From the NCBI GenBank assembly GCA_022784645.1, contig JALFZG010000039.1:1-38204 (forward strand): a stretch of 38,204 nucleotides of DNA, in the 5' to 3' direction. The position numbers and the translations under genes are program-made. Position 1 is the first letter of the stretch. Each line of letters starts with the position of its first letter. Positions 19,866 through 28,260 of this stretch are shown piece by piece. The notes under the pieces are model-generated. The model worked only from the letters and a program-made list of their open reading frames with translations, was not told the origin of the DNA and made no database searches. The DNA comes from Bacteroidales bacterium (lineage in GTDB: Bacteria > Bacteroidota > Bacteroidia > Bacteroidales > Paludibacteraceae).

Positions 19866-19889
19866 TCACATATTTAGAGTTAGGGTATC
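19866..19889 (-). repeat. Degenerate copy of the dispersed TTACTCTAAAATGTG repeat
   Basis: TCACATATTTAGAGTTAGGGTAT matches the repeat at 3899-3924 apart from a few changes. It is in the same orientation as that copy. Confidence 0.5.
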
Positions 19890-20029
19890 TATTTTTCGGG
19901 GAGAGCGGAGCGGATTGGCAAACAATGCAGAATGGTGTAAAATCCTGTAAATTCGTAAAAAATCCTTGTATTTTCGTATAAATAGGCTTTTTTTTAGGAT
20001 TTGCTAACGTGTTTTTAAGATTTTTGTAG

Positions 20030-20037
20030 TAATTTTG
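20030..20037 (+). promoter_or_regulatory. -7 promoter element of the following gene
   Basis: TAATTTTG followed by CG gives a predicted start near 20044. TTTG at 20000-20003 is 26 bp away, longer than usual, so the -33 element is uncertain. Confidence 0.5.
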
Positions 20038-20112
20038 CGCCGCAAATGAATATTTGCAATACCCTTTCTTACTACACACTATTAACTACTAACGCTAAGT
20101 TTACTAACACGC

Positions 20113-20772
20113 ATGCCAACGTATTTCAGGACATTTCTGCTCGTGCTCTGCGCCTTTGTGGCCATGAGCGTTGAGATGCAAGCTCTGAATGCTTCCGCTT
20201 CTGGTCTTCCGACTCGTGAGGCGGTTGTGTATGCGCCTTTTTCGGATGGTCACGTCCTTCAGATGGCAGCTGTTAGTGCTCCCAGCTTTACAAATGCCAA
20301 TTCGTTGCTCAATCGTAAAGTAAGTTCCCGCGGCAATTATAATCGCAATACCCGCAATACTTCTTCCGGTTCGTATGGTGGTAGCGTGATTTCGAAACGA
20401 ACGCATACAGTCCGTACTGTGGGCGCTTCGACCAACTCTCGTGGCGGTTCCTATAATGGCAGCACAACAGCTCGTCGTGGTGCTACGTATAGCGCAACGG
20501 GTGGTGCGGCTGACCGATTGGGTGTAGCTAATGTGGTTCGTACGACTACCATAATGCGCGAACAAGCCGAGGATAATACCACTACCAACAGCACTCCTAA
20601 CAATGGTTTGGGCATTGGTGAAAATGATTTGCGTCCGGGCGAATTGACTCCCATTGGCGATGCCATTCTCCCCTTGCTGCTGATGCTATCCTTCTATGCT
20701 GCATACTGCTTCATTCGCAGAAAAAAACGCGATAACAATAACGAAGTTGCTACCTCTATTGCAGCAAAATAA
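20113..20772 (+). CDS. Low-complexity secreted protein with C-terminal membrane anchor
   Basis: I do not recognise a function. The 219-residue protein has a signal peptide (FRTFLLVLCAFVAMSVEMQA). A central region rich in Asn, Ser, Thr, Arg and Gly (about 75-165) is probably disordered. At the end is a Pro-Gly block ELTPIGDAI, a membrane helix (about 184-201), and a basic tail starting RRKKR. That three-part end resembles C-terminal sorting signals, with the short motif, helix and basic cluster in the usual order, but no matching sortase-like gene is in the window. It could equally be a simple anchor. It has its own promoter and a strong terminator, so it is a single-gene unit. Confidence 0.65.
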   Translation: MPTYFRTFLLVLCAFVAMSVEMQALNASASGLPTREAVVYAPFSDGHVLQMAAVSAPSFTNANSLLNRKVSSRGNYNRNTRNTSSGSYGGSVISKRTHTVRTVGASTNSRGGSYNGSTTARRGATYSATGGAADRLGVANVVRTTTIMREQAEDNTTTNSTPNNGLGIGENDLRPGELTPIGDAILPLLLMLSFYAAYCFIRRKKRDNNNEVATSIAAK

Positions 20773-20791
20773 ATCCCCATATATCAAATGA

Positions 20792-20816
20792 AAAAGCTCC
20801 CGGATAGGGAGCTTTT
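20792..20816 (+). terminator. Rho-independent terminator
   Basis: AAAAGCTCCC - GGATA - GGGAGCTTTT is a perfect 10-bp stem 20 bp after the stop at 20772. A-rich and T-rich flanks could let it work in both directions. Confidence 0.88.
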
Positions 20817-20845
20817 GTGTTTATTCGTATATTGCCTTTCTGCCC

Positions 20846-20951
20846 TGGAACCATCTGGAACGCCCGCAGGGCTCTCTTGCGGCTCTTGTATTGTTTGTTG
20901 GCAGGAGATACTATCTCCGTCCTATTATCCCATTGGAACTGCGCATAGCGC
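20846..20951. repeat. Composite intergenic repeat, copy 2
   Basis: GGAACCATCTGGAAC is followed by GCCC-GCA-GGGC (20862-20872), the 38-bp core (20886-20923; one C for T in the palindrome centre), then GGAACT and GCGC-ATA-GCGC (20941-20951). The order is the same as in copy 1, and it again lies between converging genes. Confidence 0.8.
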
Positions 20952-20957
20952 ATAATC

Positions 20958-22547
20958 TTAGTGCTGAACGCTTGGTGCGTGCGGATAATCGATCGTGTAG
21001 TGCAATCCGCGACTTTCTTTGCGTTCGAGTGCTTGTCGTGTGATCAAATAGCCTACATTAATCAGATTTCTCAGCTCGCAAATCTCGCGGGTAGGTTTGA
21101 CTCTTCGGAAGAGGTCCTCGGTCTCTTCATAGAGCAGGTCGAGCCGTTCCCAAGCTCTACGCAAACGCAAATCCGAGCGTACGATACCTACATAGGTGGA
21201 CATAATCTGCCCTACTTCTTTTACGTCTTGCGCAATCAGCACTTTCTCCTCTACCGAGAGCGTACCCTCATCGTTCCACTCCGGCACGTTTTCATTGAAT
21301 GAATATTGTTCTACTACCGAAAGGGAGTGCTTAGCAGCCGCATCGGCATATACAACCGCCTCAATGAGCGAGTTGCTGGCTAAGCGATTTCCTCCATGAA
21401 GGCCCGTACAACTGCATTCGCCTACGGCATATAGTCTGTGAATCGACGATTCGGCATCGAGGTTGACCTTGATGCCGCCACACATATAGTGCGCGCAGGG
21501 GGTGACGGGGATATAGTCTTTGGTGATATCAATGCCAATGGTGAGGCACTTGGCGTAGATATTCGGGAAATGATGCTTTGTCTCCTCTGGATCTTTATGT
21601 GTGACATCGAGGCAGACATGGTCGATACCATGGAGCTTCATCTCATTATCTATTGCGCGCGCAACGATATCGCGTGGCGCGAGCGAGAGTCGTTCGTCGT
21701 ATTTATGCATAAACTCCTCTCCGTTGGGCAGTCGGAGGATGCCACCGTATCCTCGCATCGCCTCGGTGATGAGGTAGGCAGGGTGCGTTTCAGCAGGGTT
21801 ATACAATGCCGTGGGGTGGAATTGTACGAACTCCATTCCCTCCACTTTGCCTTTGGCGCGATATACCATCGCGATGCCATCGCCGGTGGAAATATTCGGG
21901 TTGGTGGTAGAGGCATAGACCGAACCAGTGCCACCGGTAGCCATCAGCGTGACCTTAGCCAGATACGTATCTACCCGATGCGTTTCCGGATTGAGGATAT
22001 ACGCACCATAACATTCGATATCGGGGGTCCGACGCGTGACGCGAACGCCCAAATGGTGCTGGGTGATGATCTCTACCGCGAAGTGGTTCTCGAGTACGTC
22101 GATATACGGATTGCTTCTGACGGCCTCCATCAGCCCGCGCTGAATCTCAAAGCCGGTGTCGTCAGCATGATGGAGAATGCGGAACTCCGAATGGCCGCCC
22201 TCGCGATGTAAGTCGAAGCTGCCATCCGCTTTCTTATCGAAATTCACGCCCCATTCAACGAGTTCACGAATGCCCTCGGGTGCACGGGTTACGACTTGCC
22301 GAACGGCCTCGGGGTCGGATATCCAATCGCCTGCTACCATCGTGTCGTGGATGTGTTTTTCAAAATCATCTACGAGCAGGTTGGTTACGGATGCAATACC
22401 GCCTTGCGCCTTTGCGGTATTGGCTTCACTGAGGCTCGTTTTGCAGCAGAGAGCGATACTGTATTTCTTCTCACGCGCCACTTTCAGCGCGAAACTCATA
22501 CCGGCTACACCTCCGCCGATAATGAGGAAATCGTATTTCTTTACCAT
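20958..22547 (-). CDS. nadB: L-aspartate oxidase
   Basis: The 529-residue FAD enzyme oxidises L-aspartate to iminoaspartate, the first step of NAD synthesis. It shows the FAD-binding GGGVAGMS near residue 11, the AKAQGGIA block, HREGGHS and RILHHADDTG in the active site, ATGGTGSVY, FVQFHPTAL, and the C-terminal GECSCTGLHGGNRLASNSL typical of this family rather than of fumarate reductase alone. I chose ATG at 22547 because it begins MVKKYDFLIIGGG; the longer frame to 22661 runs back through its promoter. nadA and nadC are not in the window. It diverges from the carboxypeptidase gene. Confidence 0.93.
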   Translation of the reverse strand: MVKKYDFLIIGGGVAGMSFALKVAREKKYSIALCCKTSLSEANTAKAQGGIASVTNLLVDDFEKHIHDTMVAGDWISDPEAVRQVVTRAPEGIRELVEWGVNFDKKADGSFDLHREGGHSEFRILHHADDTGFEIQRGLMEAVRSNPYIDVLENHFAVEIITQHHLGVRVTRRTPDIECYGAYILNPETHRVDTYLAKVTLMATGGTGSVYASTTNPNISTGDGIAMVYRAKGKVEGMEFVQFHPTALYNPAETHPAYLITEAMRGYGGILRLPNGEEFMHKYDERLSLAPRDIVARAIDNEMKLHGIDHVCLDVTHKDPEETKHHFPNIYAKCLTIGIDITKDYIPVTPCAHYMCGGIKVNLDAESSIHRLYAVGECSCTGLHGGNRLASNSLIEAVVYADAAAKHSLSVVEQYSFNENVPEWNDEGTLSVEEKVLIAQDVKEVGQIMSTYVGIVRSDLRLRRAWERLDLLYEETEDLFRRVKPTREICELRNLINVGYLITRQALERKESRGLHYTIDYPHAPSVQH

Positions 22548-22568
22548 GAGATTATTTGGTTTGGCATG

Positions 22569-22600
22569 CAAAATTACTGCATTTTTACGAAATAAACAAG
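22569..22600 (-). promoter_or_regulatory. Promoter of nadB
   Basis: On the minus strand, CTTG (22597-22600) lies 20 bp before TAATTTTG (22569-22576), 22 bp from the start codon. Confidence 0.7.
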
Positions 22601-22616
22601 AAAAATCGCATGTTTT

Positions 22617-22648
22617 TTTGCAGAATTGGTTTTTTTTTCGTATTTTTG
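22617..22648 (+). promoter_or_regulatory. Promoter of the dacB-birA-rfbB-lyase run
   Basis: TTTG (22617-22620) lies 20 bp before TATTTTTG (22641-22648). Transcription would start near 22655, so the ATG at 22671 is used rather than an upstream start. Confidence 0.75.
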
Positions 22649-22670
22649 CAGAGCAATTCAAAAATTAGCT

Positions 22671-24098
22671 ATGTTTAAAACAGGACTATTCATGTTATGG
22701 GCGCTCCTATGCGCTGCCGGCCAACCGTGTGGATTGGCCAAACAAATGTTTGAATCCAACGCAGTCACGCGTACGGGCAACGTAGGCGTATTGGTGGTAG
22801 ATGCCGCCAGCGGTGATACGATAGATGCCTATCGTGCAGATAACCTCTTGCCGTCAGCGTCCACGATGAAAGTAGTGAGCACTTGTACGGCTCTCGAGTT
22901 GCTTGGGGCTGATTATCGTTGGAAAACGTATCTTGAGACCGATGGTGAGCTTGTAGGGAATACGCTTGTAGGCAACCTCTATGTACGCGGAACAGGCGAC
23001 CCGACCATTGCTTCGCCCGCCTTTGATGGCCGCGGACTGATGACCATTTGGGCGAAGAAACTTCACGAGTTGGGTATTCATCGGATAGAAGGCAATGTGG
23101 TAGCCGACCTTTCAGCGTTTAACAACGGCGATGCCATGAATGGCGGTTGGACGTTTGAAGATATGGGCAACTATTATGGTATGGGCGTTTTCAGCCTCAA
23201 CTATATGGAGAATACGATGCAGCTGATTTTGCGCTCGGGGCAGCTGGGCGATGTGGCGGAGGTGATCAGTACCGAACCGGCCGATCCTCGTCTGCATTTT
23301 ACGAGTTATGCCCGCTGCACGAATATCACCTACGACGATGCGATGGTACATGGTGTAGCCTTCAACTACGACCGCACCATCACCGGCCAGATTCCTTCCG
23401 GGAAAGGCACGTTCCGCGTGCGTGCAGACATGCCCAATCCGGGGTTGACGCTTGCGGAGGAACTGACGACTGAGTTGAAGCGCTTGGGCACCGAATTGAC
23501 GGGCGAAGTGACGTATATGCTGATGCCCGACAGCAAGCAACGCACGCCCCTCTACACCCATCAGTCGGCACCGTTGAGCAAGGTGGTGGCCGAAACGAAT
23601 ATCCATTCCAACAACCTTTACGCTGAGGCTATTTTCCGCACCGTGGCGCTCGAAAATGGTTTCCTTCCTGCTGGAGTGGAAGATGCTCGGAAAGTGGTGG
23701 CAGACTGCTGGAAGAGTAGGGGAGTGAAGTTCGATCCTGTGTTTATGGTGGATGGGTCGGGACTCGCTCCGCAAAACGGCATTGCCCCAAGCACGTTTGT
23801 GAGCCTGCTGCAATATATGTATCGTTCGCCCAATTATAGCGTTTTCTACGAATCGCTTCCCGTAAGCGGTAAGTCGGGCACATTGAGCGGCATGCTTAAG
23901 AAAACCCCATTGGAAGGACGCGTGCACGCTAAATCGGGTACGATAGCGCATTTGCGAAGCTACTGCGGCTATATTGAATTGTCAGGAGGTCGGGTTTGGA
24001 CGTTCTCCATCGTGGTGAACAACGGCAATGGCAGCTCTACAGCCGTACGACGCGTGATGGAGAAATACCTTCTTGAACTTACGAAAGGACAACTCTGA
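22671..24098 (+). CDS. dacB: D-alanyl-D-alanine carboxypeptidase/endopeptidase (PBP4, S13 family)
   Basis: The 475-residue periplasmic protein trims or cuts peptidoglycan cross-links. It has a signal peptide, then the S13 motifs: nucleophile motif STMK (S64-K67), SNN in NIHSNNLYAE, and KSG near the end in VHAKSGTIAHLR, equivalent to the usual KTG. An additional SGKSGTLSG lies just before. Length fits the family. The start follows from the promoter at 22617-22648. birA begins three bases after the stop, so the two are cotranscribed. Confidence 0.92.
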   Translation: MFKTGLFMLWALLCAAGQPCGLAKQMFESNAVTRTGNVGVLVVDAASGDTIDAYRADNLLPSASTMKVVSTCTALELLGADYRWKTYLETDGELVGNTLVGNLYVRGTGDPTIASPAFDGRGLMTIWAKKLHELGIHRIEGNVVADLSAFNNGDAMNGGWTFEDMGNYYGMGVFSLNYMENTMQLILRSGQLGDVAEVISTEPADPRLHFTSYARCTNITYDDAMVHGVAFNYDRTITGQIPSGKGTFRVRADMPNPGLTLAEELTTELKRLGTELTGEVTYMLMPDSKQRTPLYTHQSAPLSKVVAETNIHSNNLYAEAIFRTVALENGFLPAGVEDARKVVADCWKSRGVKFDPVFMVDGSGLAPQNGIAPSTFVSLLQYMYRSPNYSVFYESLPVSGKSGTLSGMLKKTPLEGRVHAKSGTIAHLRSYCGYIELSGGRVWTFSIVVNNGNGSSTAVRRVMEKYLLELTKGQL

Positions 24099-24101
24099 GC
24101 C

Positions 24102-24875
24102 ATGGTGGAGTTTGCAGAAGAAGTTCGCAGTACGAACACCGCGTTGATGGAGCGGATGCAGGTGGGCGAGGAACTGCCGCATCTGTTTACGCTCTGTACG
24201 TTCCGGCAAACGGCCGGACGTGGGCAACGAGGCAACAGTTGGGAGAGCGAGCCTGATAAGAATATCTCGTTCACCACGGTGCTTGACTGCCGTCAACTCA
24301 AGCCGGAGCAACTATGGCGGCTGAGCATGCTCTCCGCCTTGGCTGTGGCCGAAGCACTCCAGCGTTTCGGCATCGAGGCTACTATCAAATGGCCCAACGA
24401 TATCTACGTGGGCGACCTGAAAATCTGCGGCATGCTGATAGAGAACGTGCTTCAAGGCAGCCATATCCGATGTAGCTTATCAGGGATAGGGGTCAACGTC
24501 AATCAGGAGGTGTTCGTGAGCAATGCGCCCAATCCCACTTCGATGAAGCTGATTACCGGCCGCACGTTTGATAAGAAGGAGGTGCTGATGCGTATTCTCC
24601 AGGAGATGGAGCGCCTTTGGCCGATAACCATTGCGGCAACTGACGAGCTCGAGCGCCTCTATTGGCAGAGACTCTATCGCCGAGAAGGACGATGGTTATG
24701 GCGCGAGGTGCCCTCCTCTGAAGCTCCGATGATGATTGACCGCGAAGCCGACGATACGGCTTTTTACGCGCAGATTGCCGGCATCAGCGAGCAGGGGCAA
24801 TTGTTGCTCAAGAAAGACGATGGCTCGATTCATGCCTACTCATTTAAAGAAATCAAATATATCATTTCTCGATAA
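24102..24875 (+). CDS. birA: Biotin-[acetyl-CoA carboxylase] ligase
   Basis: The 257-residue enzyme makes biotinyl-AMP and joins biotin to the carrier protein of carboxylases. Motifs are GRGQRGNSW at 39-47, KWPND at 96-100, KICGMLIE from 107, and GIGVNVNQ. There is no N-terminal helix-turn-helix, so it is a ligase only and not a repressor. It lies three bases after dacB and one base before rfbB, so it is in the same transcript. Confidence 0.93.
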   Translation: MVEFAEEVRSTNTALMERMQVGEELPHLFTLCTFRQTAGRGQRGNSWESEPDKNISFTTVLDCRQLKPEQLWRLSMLSALAVAEALQRFGIEATIKWPNDIYVGDLKICGMLIENVLQGSHIRCSLSGIGVNVNQEVFVSNAPNPTSMKLITGRTFDKKEVLMRILQEMERLWPITIAATDELERLYWQRLYRREGRWLWREVPSSEAPMMIDREADDTAFYAQIAGISEQGQLLLKKDDGSIHAYSFKEIKYIISR

Positions 24876-24876
24876 G

Positions 24877-26082
24877 ATGAAACGCAATATTCTCATTACC
24901 GGCGGTGCCGGATTCATAGGTTCGCATGTCGTAAGACTGTTCGTGAATACCTATCCTGATTACGAGATTTACAACCTTGATAAGCTCACTTATGCAGGTA
25001 ATCTCGCCAATCTGAAGGACGTTGAAGACAAGCCCAACTACCATTTCATAAAGGCCGATATCTGCGATTTTGATACGATCGTAGCGCTCCTGAAAGAAAA
25101 GCATATCGATGGCATCATTCACCTTGCTGCCGAGAGCCATGTGGATCGCTCCATCAAGGATCCTTTCACCTTTGCTCGCACCAACGTGATGGGCACCCTT
25201 TCTCTCCTGCAAGCAGCGAAGCTCTATTGGGAATCTCAGCCAACTCCTTATGTCGTTGACCATAGCGATGAGTTACGAGCAATGGGCTCTCAGCTCACTA
25301 CTCACTGCTCAGAGCTCACCGCTCCTTGCCGCTTCTACCATATCTCTACCGATGAAGTATATGGCGCACTCGAGATGACCCATCCCGAAGGCATCGAACC
25401 GCCTTTTACCACAAAGGCAAGTTCGGGTGAGCATCATCTCGCATACGGCAAGGATTTCTTCTATGAGACGACCAAATACAACCCGCATTCTCCGTATAGC
25501 GCAAGTAAGGCATCGTCGGATCATTTCGTTCGCGCTTTTCACGACACCTACGGCATGCCTACTATCGTGACCAACTGCTCGAATAACTACGGCCCGTATC
25601 AGTTCCCTGAGAAACTCATTCCGCTGTTTATCAATAATATCCGTCATCGTAAGCCGCTGCCCGTATATGGCAAGGGCGAGAACGTGCGCGACTGGCTATA
25701 TGTAGAGGATCATGCGCGTGCTATCGACTTGATTTTCCATAAGGGCACCATTGCTGAAACCTACAATATTGGCGGATTCAACGAGTGGAAGAATATCGAT
25801 ATCATCAAATGCGTGATTGCTACTGTTGATCGCCTGCTCGGTCGCAAGGAAGGAGAAGACATGGACCTTATCACGTTTGTTACTGACCGTGCCGGCCATG
25901 ATATGCGTTATGCCATTGACTCCACCAAACTGCAGAAAGAGTTGGGTTGGGAGCCTTCGCTTCAGTTTGAGGAAGGCATAGAAAAGACCGTTCGTTGGTA
26001 CCTCGAAAATGAGGAGTGGATGGATAATATCACGAGCGGCGATTATGTGAAATATTACGAAGATATGTACACCAACAGATAA
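24877..26082 (+). CDS. rfbB: dTDP-glucose 4,6-dehydratase
   Basis: The 401-residue enzyme turns dTDP-glucose into dTDP-4-keto-6-deoxyglucose, on the way to rhamnose and other sugars of surface glycans. The NAD-binding GGAGFIGSH is at 9-17, STDEVYG at 157-163 supplies D159 and E160, and Y207 and K211 form the YxxxK pair. An unusual loop of about 32 residues (121-152) sits between LYWES and RFYHIS; in relatives I recall this link as about ten residues. Its DNA is rich in CTCA/CTCAC repeats. The start ATG is one base after birA. The other rfb genes are not here. Confidence 0.93.
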   Translation: MKRNILITGGAGFIGSHVVRLFVNTYPDYEIYNLDKLTYAGNLANLKDVEDKPNYHFIKADICDFDTIVALLKEKHIDGIIHLAAESHVDRSIKDPFTFARTNVMGTLSLLQAAKLYWESQPTPYVVDHSDELRAMGSQLTTHCSELTAPCRFYHISTDEVYGALEMTHPEGIEPPFTTKASSGEHHLAYGKDFFYETTKYNPHSPYSASKASSDHFVRAFHDTYGMPTIVTNCSNNYGPYQFPEKLIPLFINNIRHRKPLPVYGKGENVRDWLYVEDHARAIDLIFHKGTIAETYNIGGFNEWKNIDIIKCVIATVDRLLGRKEGEDMDLITFVTDRAGHDMRYAIDSTKLQKELGWEPSLQFEEGIEKTVRWYLENEEWMDNITSGDYVKYYEDMYTNR

Positions 26083-26084
26083 TT

Positions 26085-27845
26085 ATGCGCAGATTCTATT
26101 CCTTATTTATTACGCTCATATGCGCGTGCGCATGCGCGATGGCTCAGCAGCGGCTGACAGCTTTCCCCGGTGCGGAAGGTTATGGTAAATTTACAACAGG
26201 CGGCCGTGGTGGCGTAGTGTATCACGTTACCCGACTCGATGACTGCACGGATGCAGAGCTCGTAGAGGGTACACTCCGCTGGGCTCTCCGAACGGGTGAT
26301 GCCACTCCCCGCACGATCGTGTTTGACACTTGCGGCACCATTTATCTGCAATCCAAATTGAAGATGCAGTATCCGAACGTTACGATAGCCGGACAGACGG
26401 CTCCCGGTGGTGGTATTTGCATCGCAGGTGCGAATATATATGTTTGCAAACCAAATGTTATCATTCGCCATATCCGCTTCCGTGCAGGAGATATTCCTAC
26501 CAGCGCTTATCCGGCACTCCAAGTGGAGAACACGCGTAACGTGATTATCGACCATTGTTCGATCACCTGGTCGATGGAGGAATGCCTCACGCTCTACGAT
26601 GCAGACTCTACCACGGTGCAGTGGACGATTATCGCGGAGGGATTATACAACTCGAAGCACAAGAAAGGGCAGCGCTCGTATGCTACCCAATGGGGTGGTG
26701 AACACAGCACTATGCACCATTGCCTCATCAGTAACTGCTACAATCGCACTCCGCGATTCAATGGAGTGCGCTCCAATGCCAACCTCGATAAGGGCAAGCA
26801 CGACCACGATGCGTTTGTAGATTCAGAGTTTGCCAACAATGTGGTGTTTAACTGGGGCAAAACCAACTCGCTCTATGGTGGCGAAAACGATACGACCATC
26901 AATAAAGACAGCACCGGTAAGGCAATTGGTTACGACCATATCTATATGGTTAACAATTATTTCCGTGCGGGTCCTACTACGCTCGCTAAGGAAGTTAGTC
27001 CCCGCTATTTTGTGCAGGGCAGTAAGCAGAAAGATCATGGTCGCTGGCATCTGAGCGGCAATATGTTTGAAACGGGCAATGCGTATAATCCTTCGTATAA
27101 GCTATGGAACGATTCTATTCTTGCGCTTGTGAACGCCGATAACCTCTATGGTTTCCGCGAGGGTACGGGTTTTCGTGCGTTTAATCTCGAAGGCAGTAAT
27201 GCGAATCAGGCAACTTACGACCGATACGTTTTGGAGGAGCAATATGCATCGTCAGAACTCCGCATGCAGACGGCAGAAGAGGCGTTTGTATCGGTAACCG
27301 AACAAGCCGGTGCTCAATTGCCGCGTTTGGATGAAGAAGACAGCCGCCTGCTGGCTGAAGCTGCCGGATTGGAGGCGCCTGCATTCGTAGGCAAGACCGA
27401 ACCTACGTGGGTTGGCATCATCGATTCGCAGGATGATATTCAGTTTACGCGCAACGATACGTTTATGGTGGGTGCAGATACCATCGTGTCGTATCCTTTC
27501 CTCGGTATGCAGGAAGGCGATACCATTCCAGCCGACACCGACCGCGATGGTATGCCCGATGCGTGGGAGACTGCGCATGGTCTCAATCCGGCTGATCCGG
27601 CTGACGGCAACCTCACCACACTCTCTTCGCTCGCTGGTTACACCAACCTCGAATATTTCCTTAATGGCGGCGAGGGCGAAATGGCTGATCCGATACCCGC
27701 TCCGCGACCCGTACCGGTGGTGGAGACGAGCATCTATAATATCCCCTCTGAAGATGGTCAAGTGGGCTATTTATACAACGATGGCACCATTTATATCCTC
27801 AAAAATGGAGAAAAATACACGCTTTCGGGTCAAAAAGTGAAATAA
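26085..27845 (+). CDS. Pectate lyase-like (PL1) secreted protein with T9SS-like tail
   Basis: The 586-residue protein has a signal peptide ending CAMAQ. It is a parallel beta-helix protein of the pectate lyase family (GAEGYGKFTTGGRGG near the start, then NVIIRHIRFRAGD, IIDHCSITWS, and NRTPRFNGVR with the lyase arginine region). A calcium-type repeat, DTDRDGMPDAWE, lies near 484-495. The last ~20 residues, YILKNGEKYTLSGQKVK, match the tail of the SusF-like protein and look like a T9SS sorting signal. It would cut pectin-like uronans outside the cell; activity is inferred. It lies two bases after rfbB, an odd operon partner. Confidence 0.82.
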   Translation: MRRFYSLFITLICACACAMAQQRLTAFPGAEGYGKFTTGGRGGVVYHVTRLDDCTDAELVEGTLRWALRTGDATPRTIVFDTCGTIYLQSKLKMQYPNVTIAGQTAPGGGICIAGANIYVCKPNVIIRHIRFRAGDIPTSAYPALQVENTRNVIIDHCSITWSMEECLTLYDADSTTVQWTIIAEGLYNSKHKKGQRSYATQWGGEHSTMHHCLISNCYNRTPRFNGVRSNANLDKGKHDHDAFVDSEFANNVVFNWGKTNSLYGGENDTTINKDSTGKAIGYDHIYMVNNYFRAGPTTLAKEVSPRYFVQGSKQKDHGRWHLSGNMFETGNAYNPSYKLWNDSILALVNADNLYGFREGTGFRAFNLEGSNANQATYDRYVLEEQYASSELRMQTAEEAFVSVTEQAGAQLPRLDEEDSRLLAEAAGLEAPAFVGKTEPTWVGIIDSQDDIQFTRNDTFMVGADTIVSYPFLGMQEGDTIPADTDRDGMPDAWETAHGLNPADPADGNLTTLSSLAGYTNLEYFLNGGEGEMADPIPAPRPVPVVETSIYNIPSEDGQVGYLYNDGTIYILKNGEKYTLSGQKVK

Positions 27846-27857
27846 TTTGCCGAAAAA

Positions 27858-27889
27858 TTTGGTAGGTTCAAAAAAAAGTAGTACCTTTG
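27858..27889 (+). promoter_or_regulatory. Promoter of rpmH
   Basis: TTTG (27858-27861) and TACCTTTG (27882-27889) are exactly 20 bp apart. The leader to rpmH is about 90 nt. Confidence 0.8.
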
Positions 27890-27898
27890 CAGCCCGGA

Positions 27899-27969
27899 AT
27901 GTGAGAGAATTCACATATCATTGGCTTAGAAAACAATTATTACGAGTTAATAACATACCCCGCGAGGGG
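27899..27969 (+). promoter_or_regulatory. Structured leader of rpmH
   Basis: Two hairpins are visible: ATGTGA-GAGAAT-TCACAT (27899-27916), and CCCC-GCGA-GGGG (27958-27969), the second with a GNRA tetraloop and only 17 nt before the start codon. It could be a protein-binding autoregulatory leader; that is inference. Confidence 0.45.
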
Positions 27970-27986
27970 CCTAATGAATCAGAAAA

Positions 27987-28151
27987 ATGAAAAGAACATT
28001 TCAACCATCTCAGCGCAAACGCCGCAACAAGCACGGTTTCCGTGAACGTATGACCACCGCTAACGGCCGCCGCGTACTCGCAGCTCGCCGCGCTAAAGGC
28101 CGCAAGAAACTCACTGTTTCTGACGAAGGTCGTCATAAATATTCTTTCTAA
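27987..28151 (+). CDS. rpmH: 50S ribosomal protein L34
   Basis: The 54-residue protein begins [20 protein letters not shown] and contains [20 protein letters not shown], the near-invariant L34 sequence. It sits in the large ribosomal subunit. A Bacteroidota-like extension, [13 protein letters not shown], ends the protein. It has its own promoter. The usual partner rnpA is not next to it; rbfA follows. Confidence 0.97.
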   Translation: MKRTFQPSQRKRRNKHGFRERMTTANGRRVLAARRAKGRKKLTVSDEGRHKYSF

Positions 28152-28200
28152 TAGTCTGACTCCCCCGCGGAGAGAAATAGCGTATTAGAAATATGCAGAA

Positions 28201-28235
28201 TAGGGAAAAGAGCTTCGTCTCCTTTCCCTAATTTT
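28201..28235 (+). terminator. Terminator or attenuator between rpmH and rbfA
   Basis: TAGGGAAA (28201-28208) pairs with TTTCCCTA (28223-28230), with an inner GAG/CTC stem capped by CTTCGT, and ATTTT follows. It overlaps TAATTTTG at 28229-28236, a possible -7 element for rbfA with no good -33 element. Confidence 0.6.
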
Positions 28236-28260
28236 GCGTATCCATCAATTTAAAATTACT

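Larger units (their letters stand above)
18515..20112. other. 1.6-kb gene-poor region
   Basis: No convincing gene is seen. In order it holds: a GC-rich part with a hairpin at 18743-18767, a possible minus-strand -7 element at 18843-18850, a tandem 18-bp repeat at 18877-18916, two long hairpins around an AT palindrome (18965-19384), a short minus-strand reading frame like a gene end (19387-19476), then AT-rich sequence to the promoter of the next gene. At 19499 a 22-codon plus-strand frame (MGIIITQLKYAEKR...) exists but has no support. Confidence 0.6.

Noticed and set aside
22548..22661. N-terminal extension of nadB
   Set aside because: It runs through the nadB promoter and the start of the divergent one.
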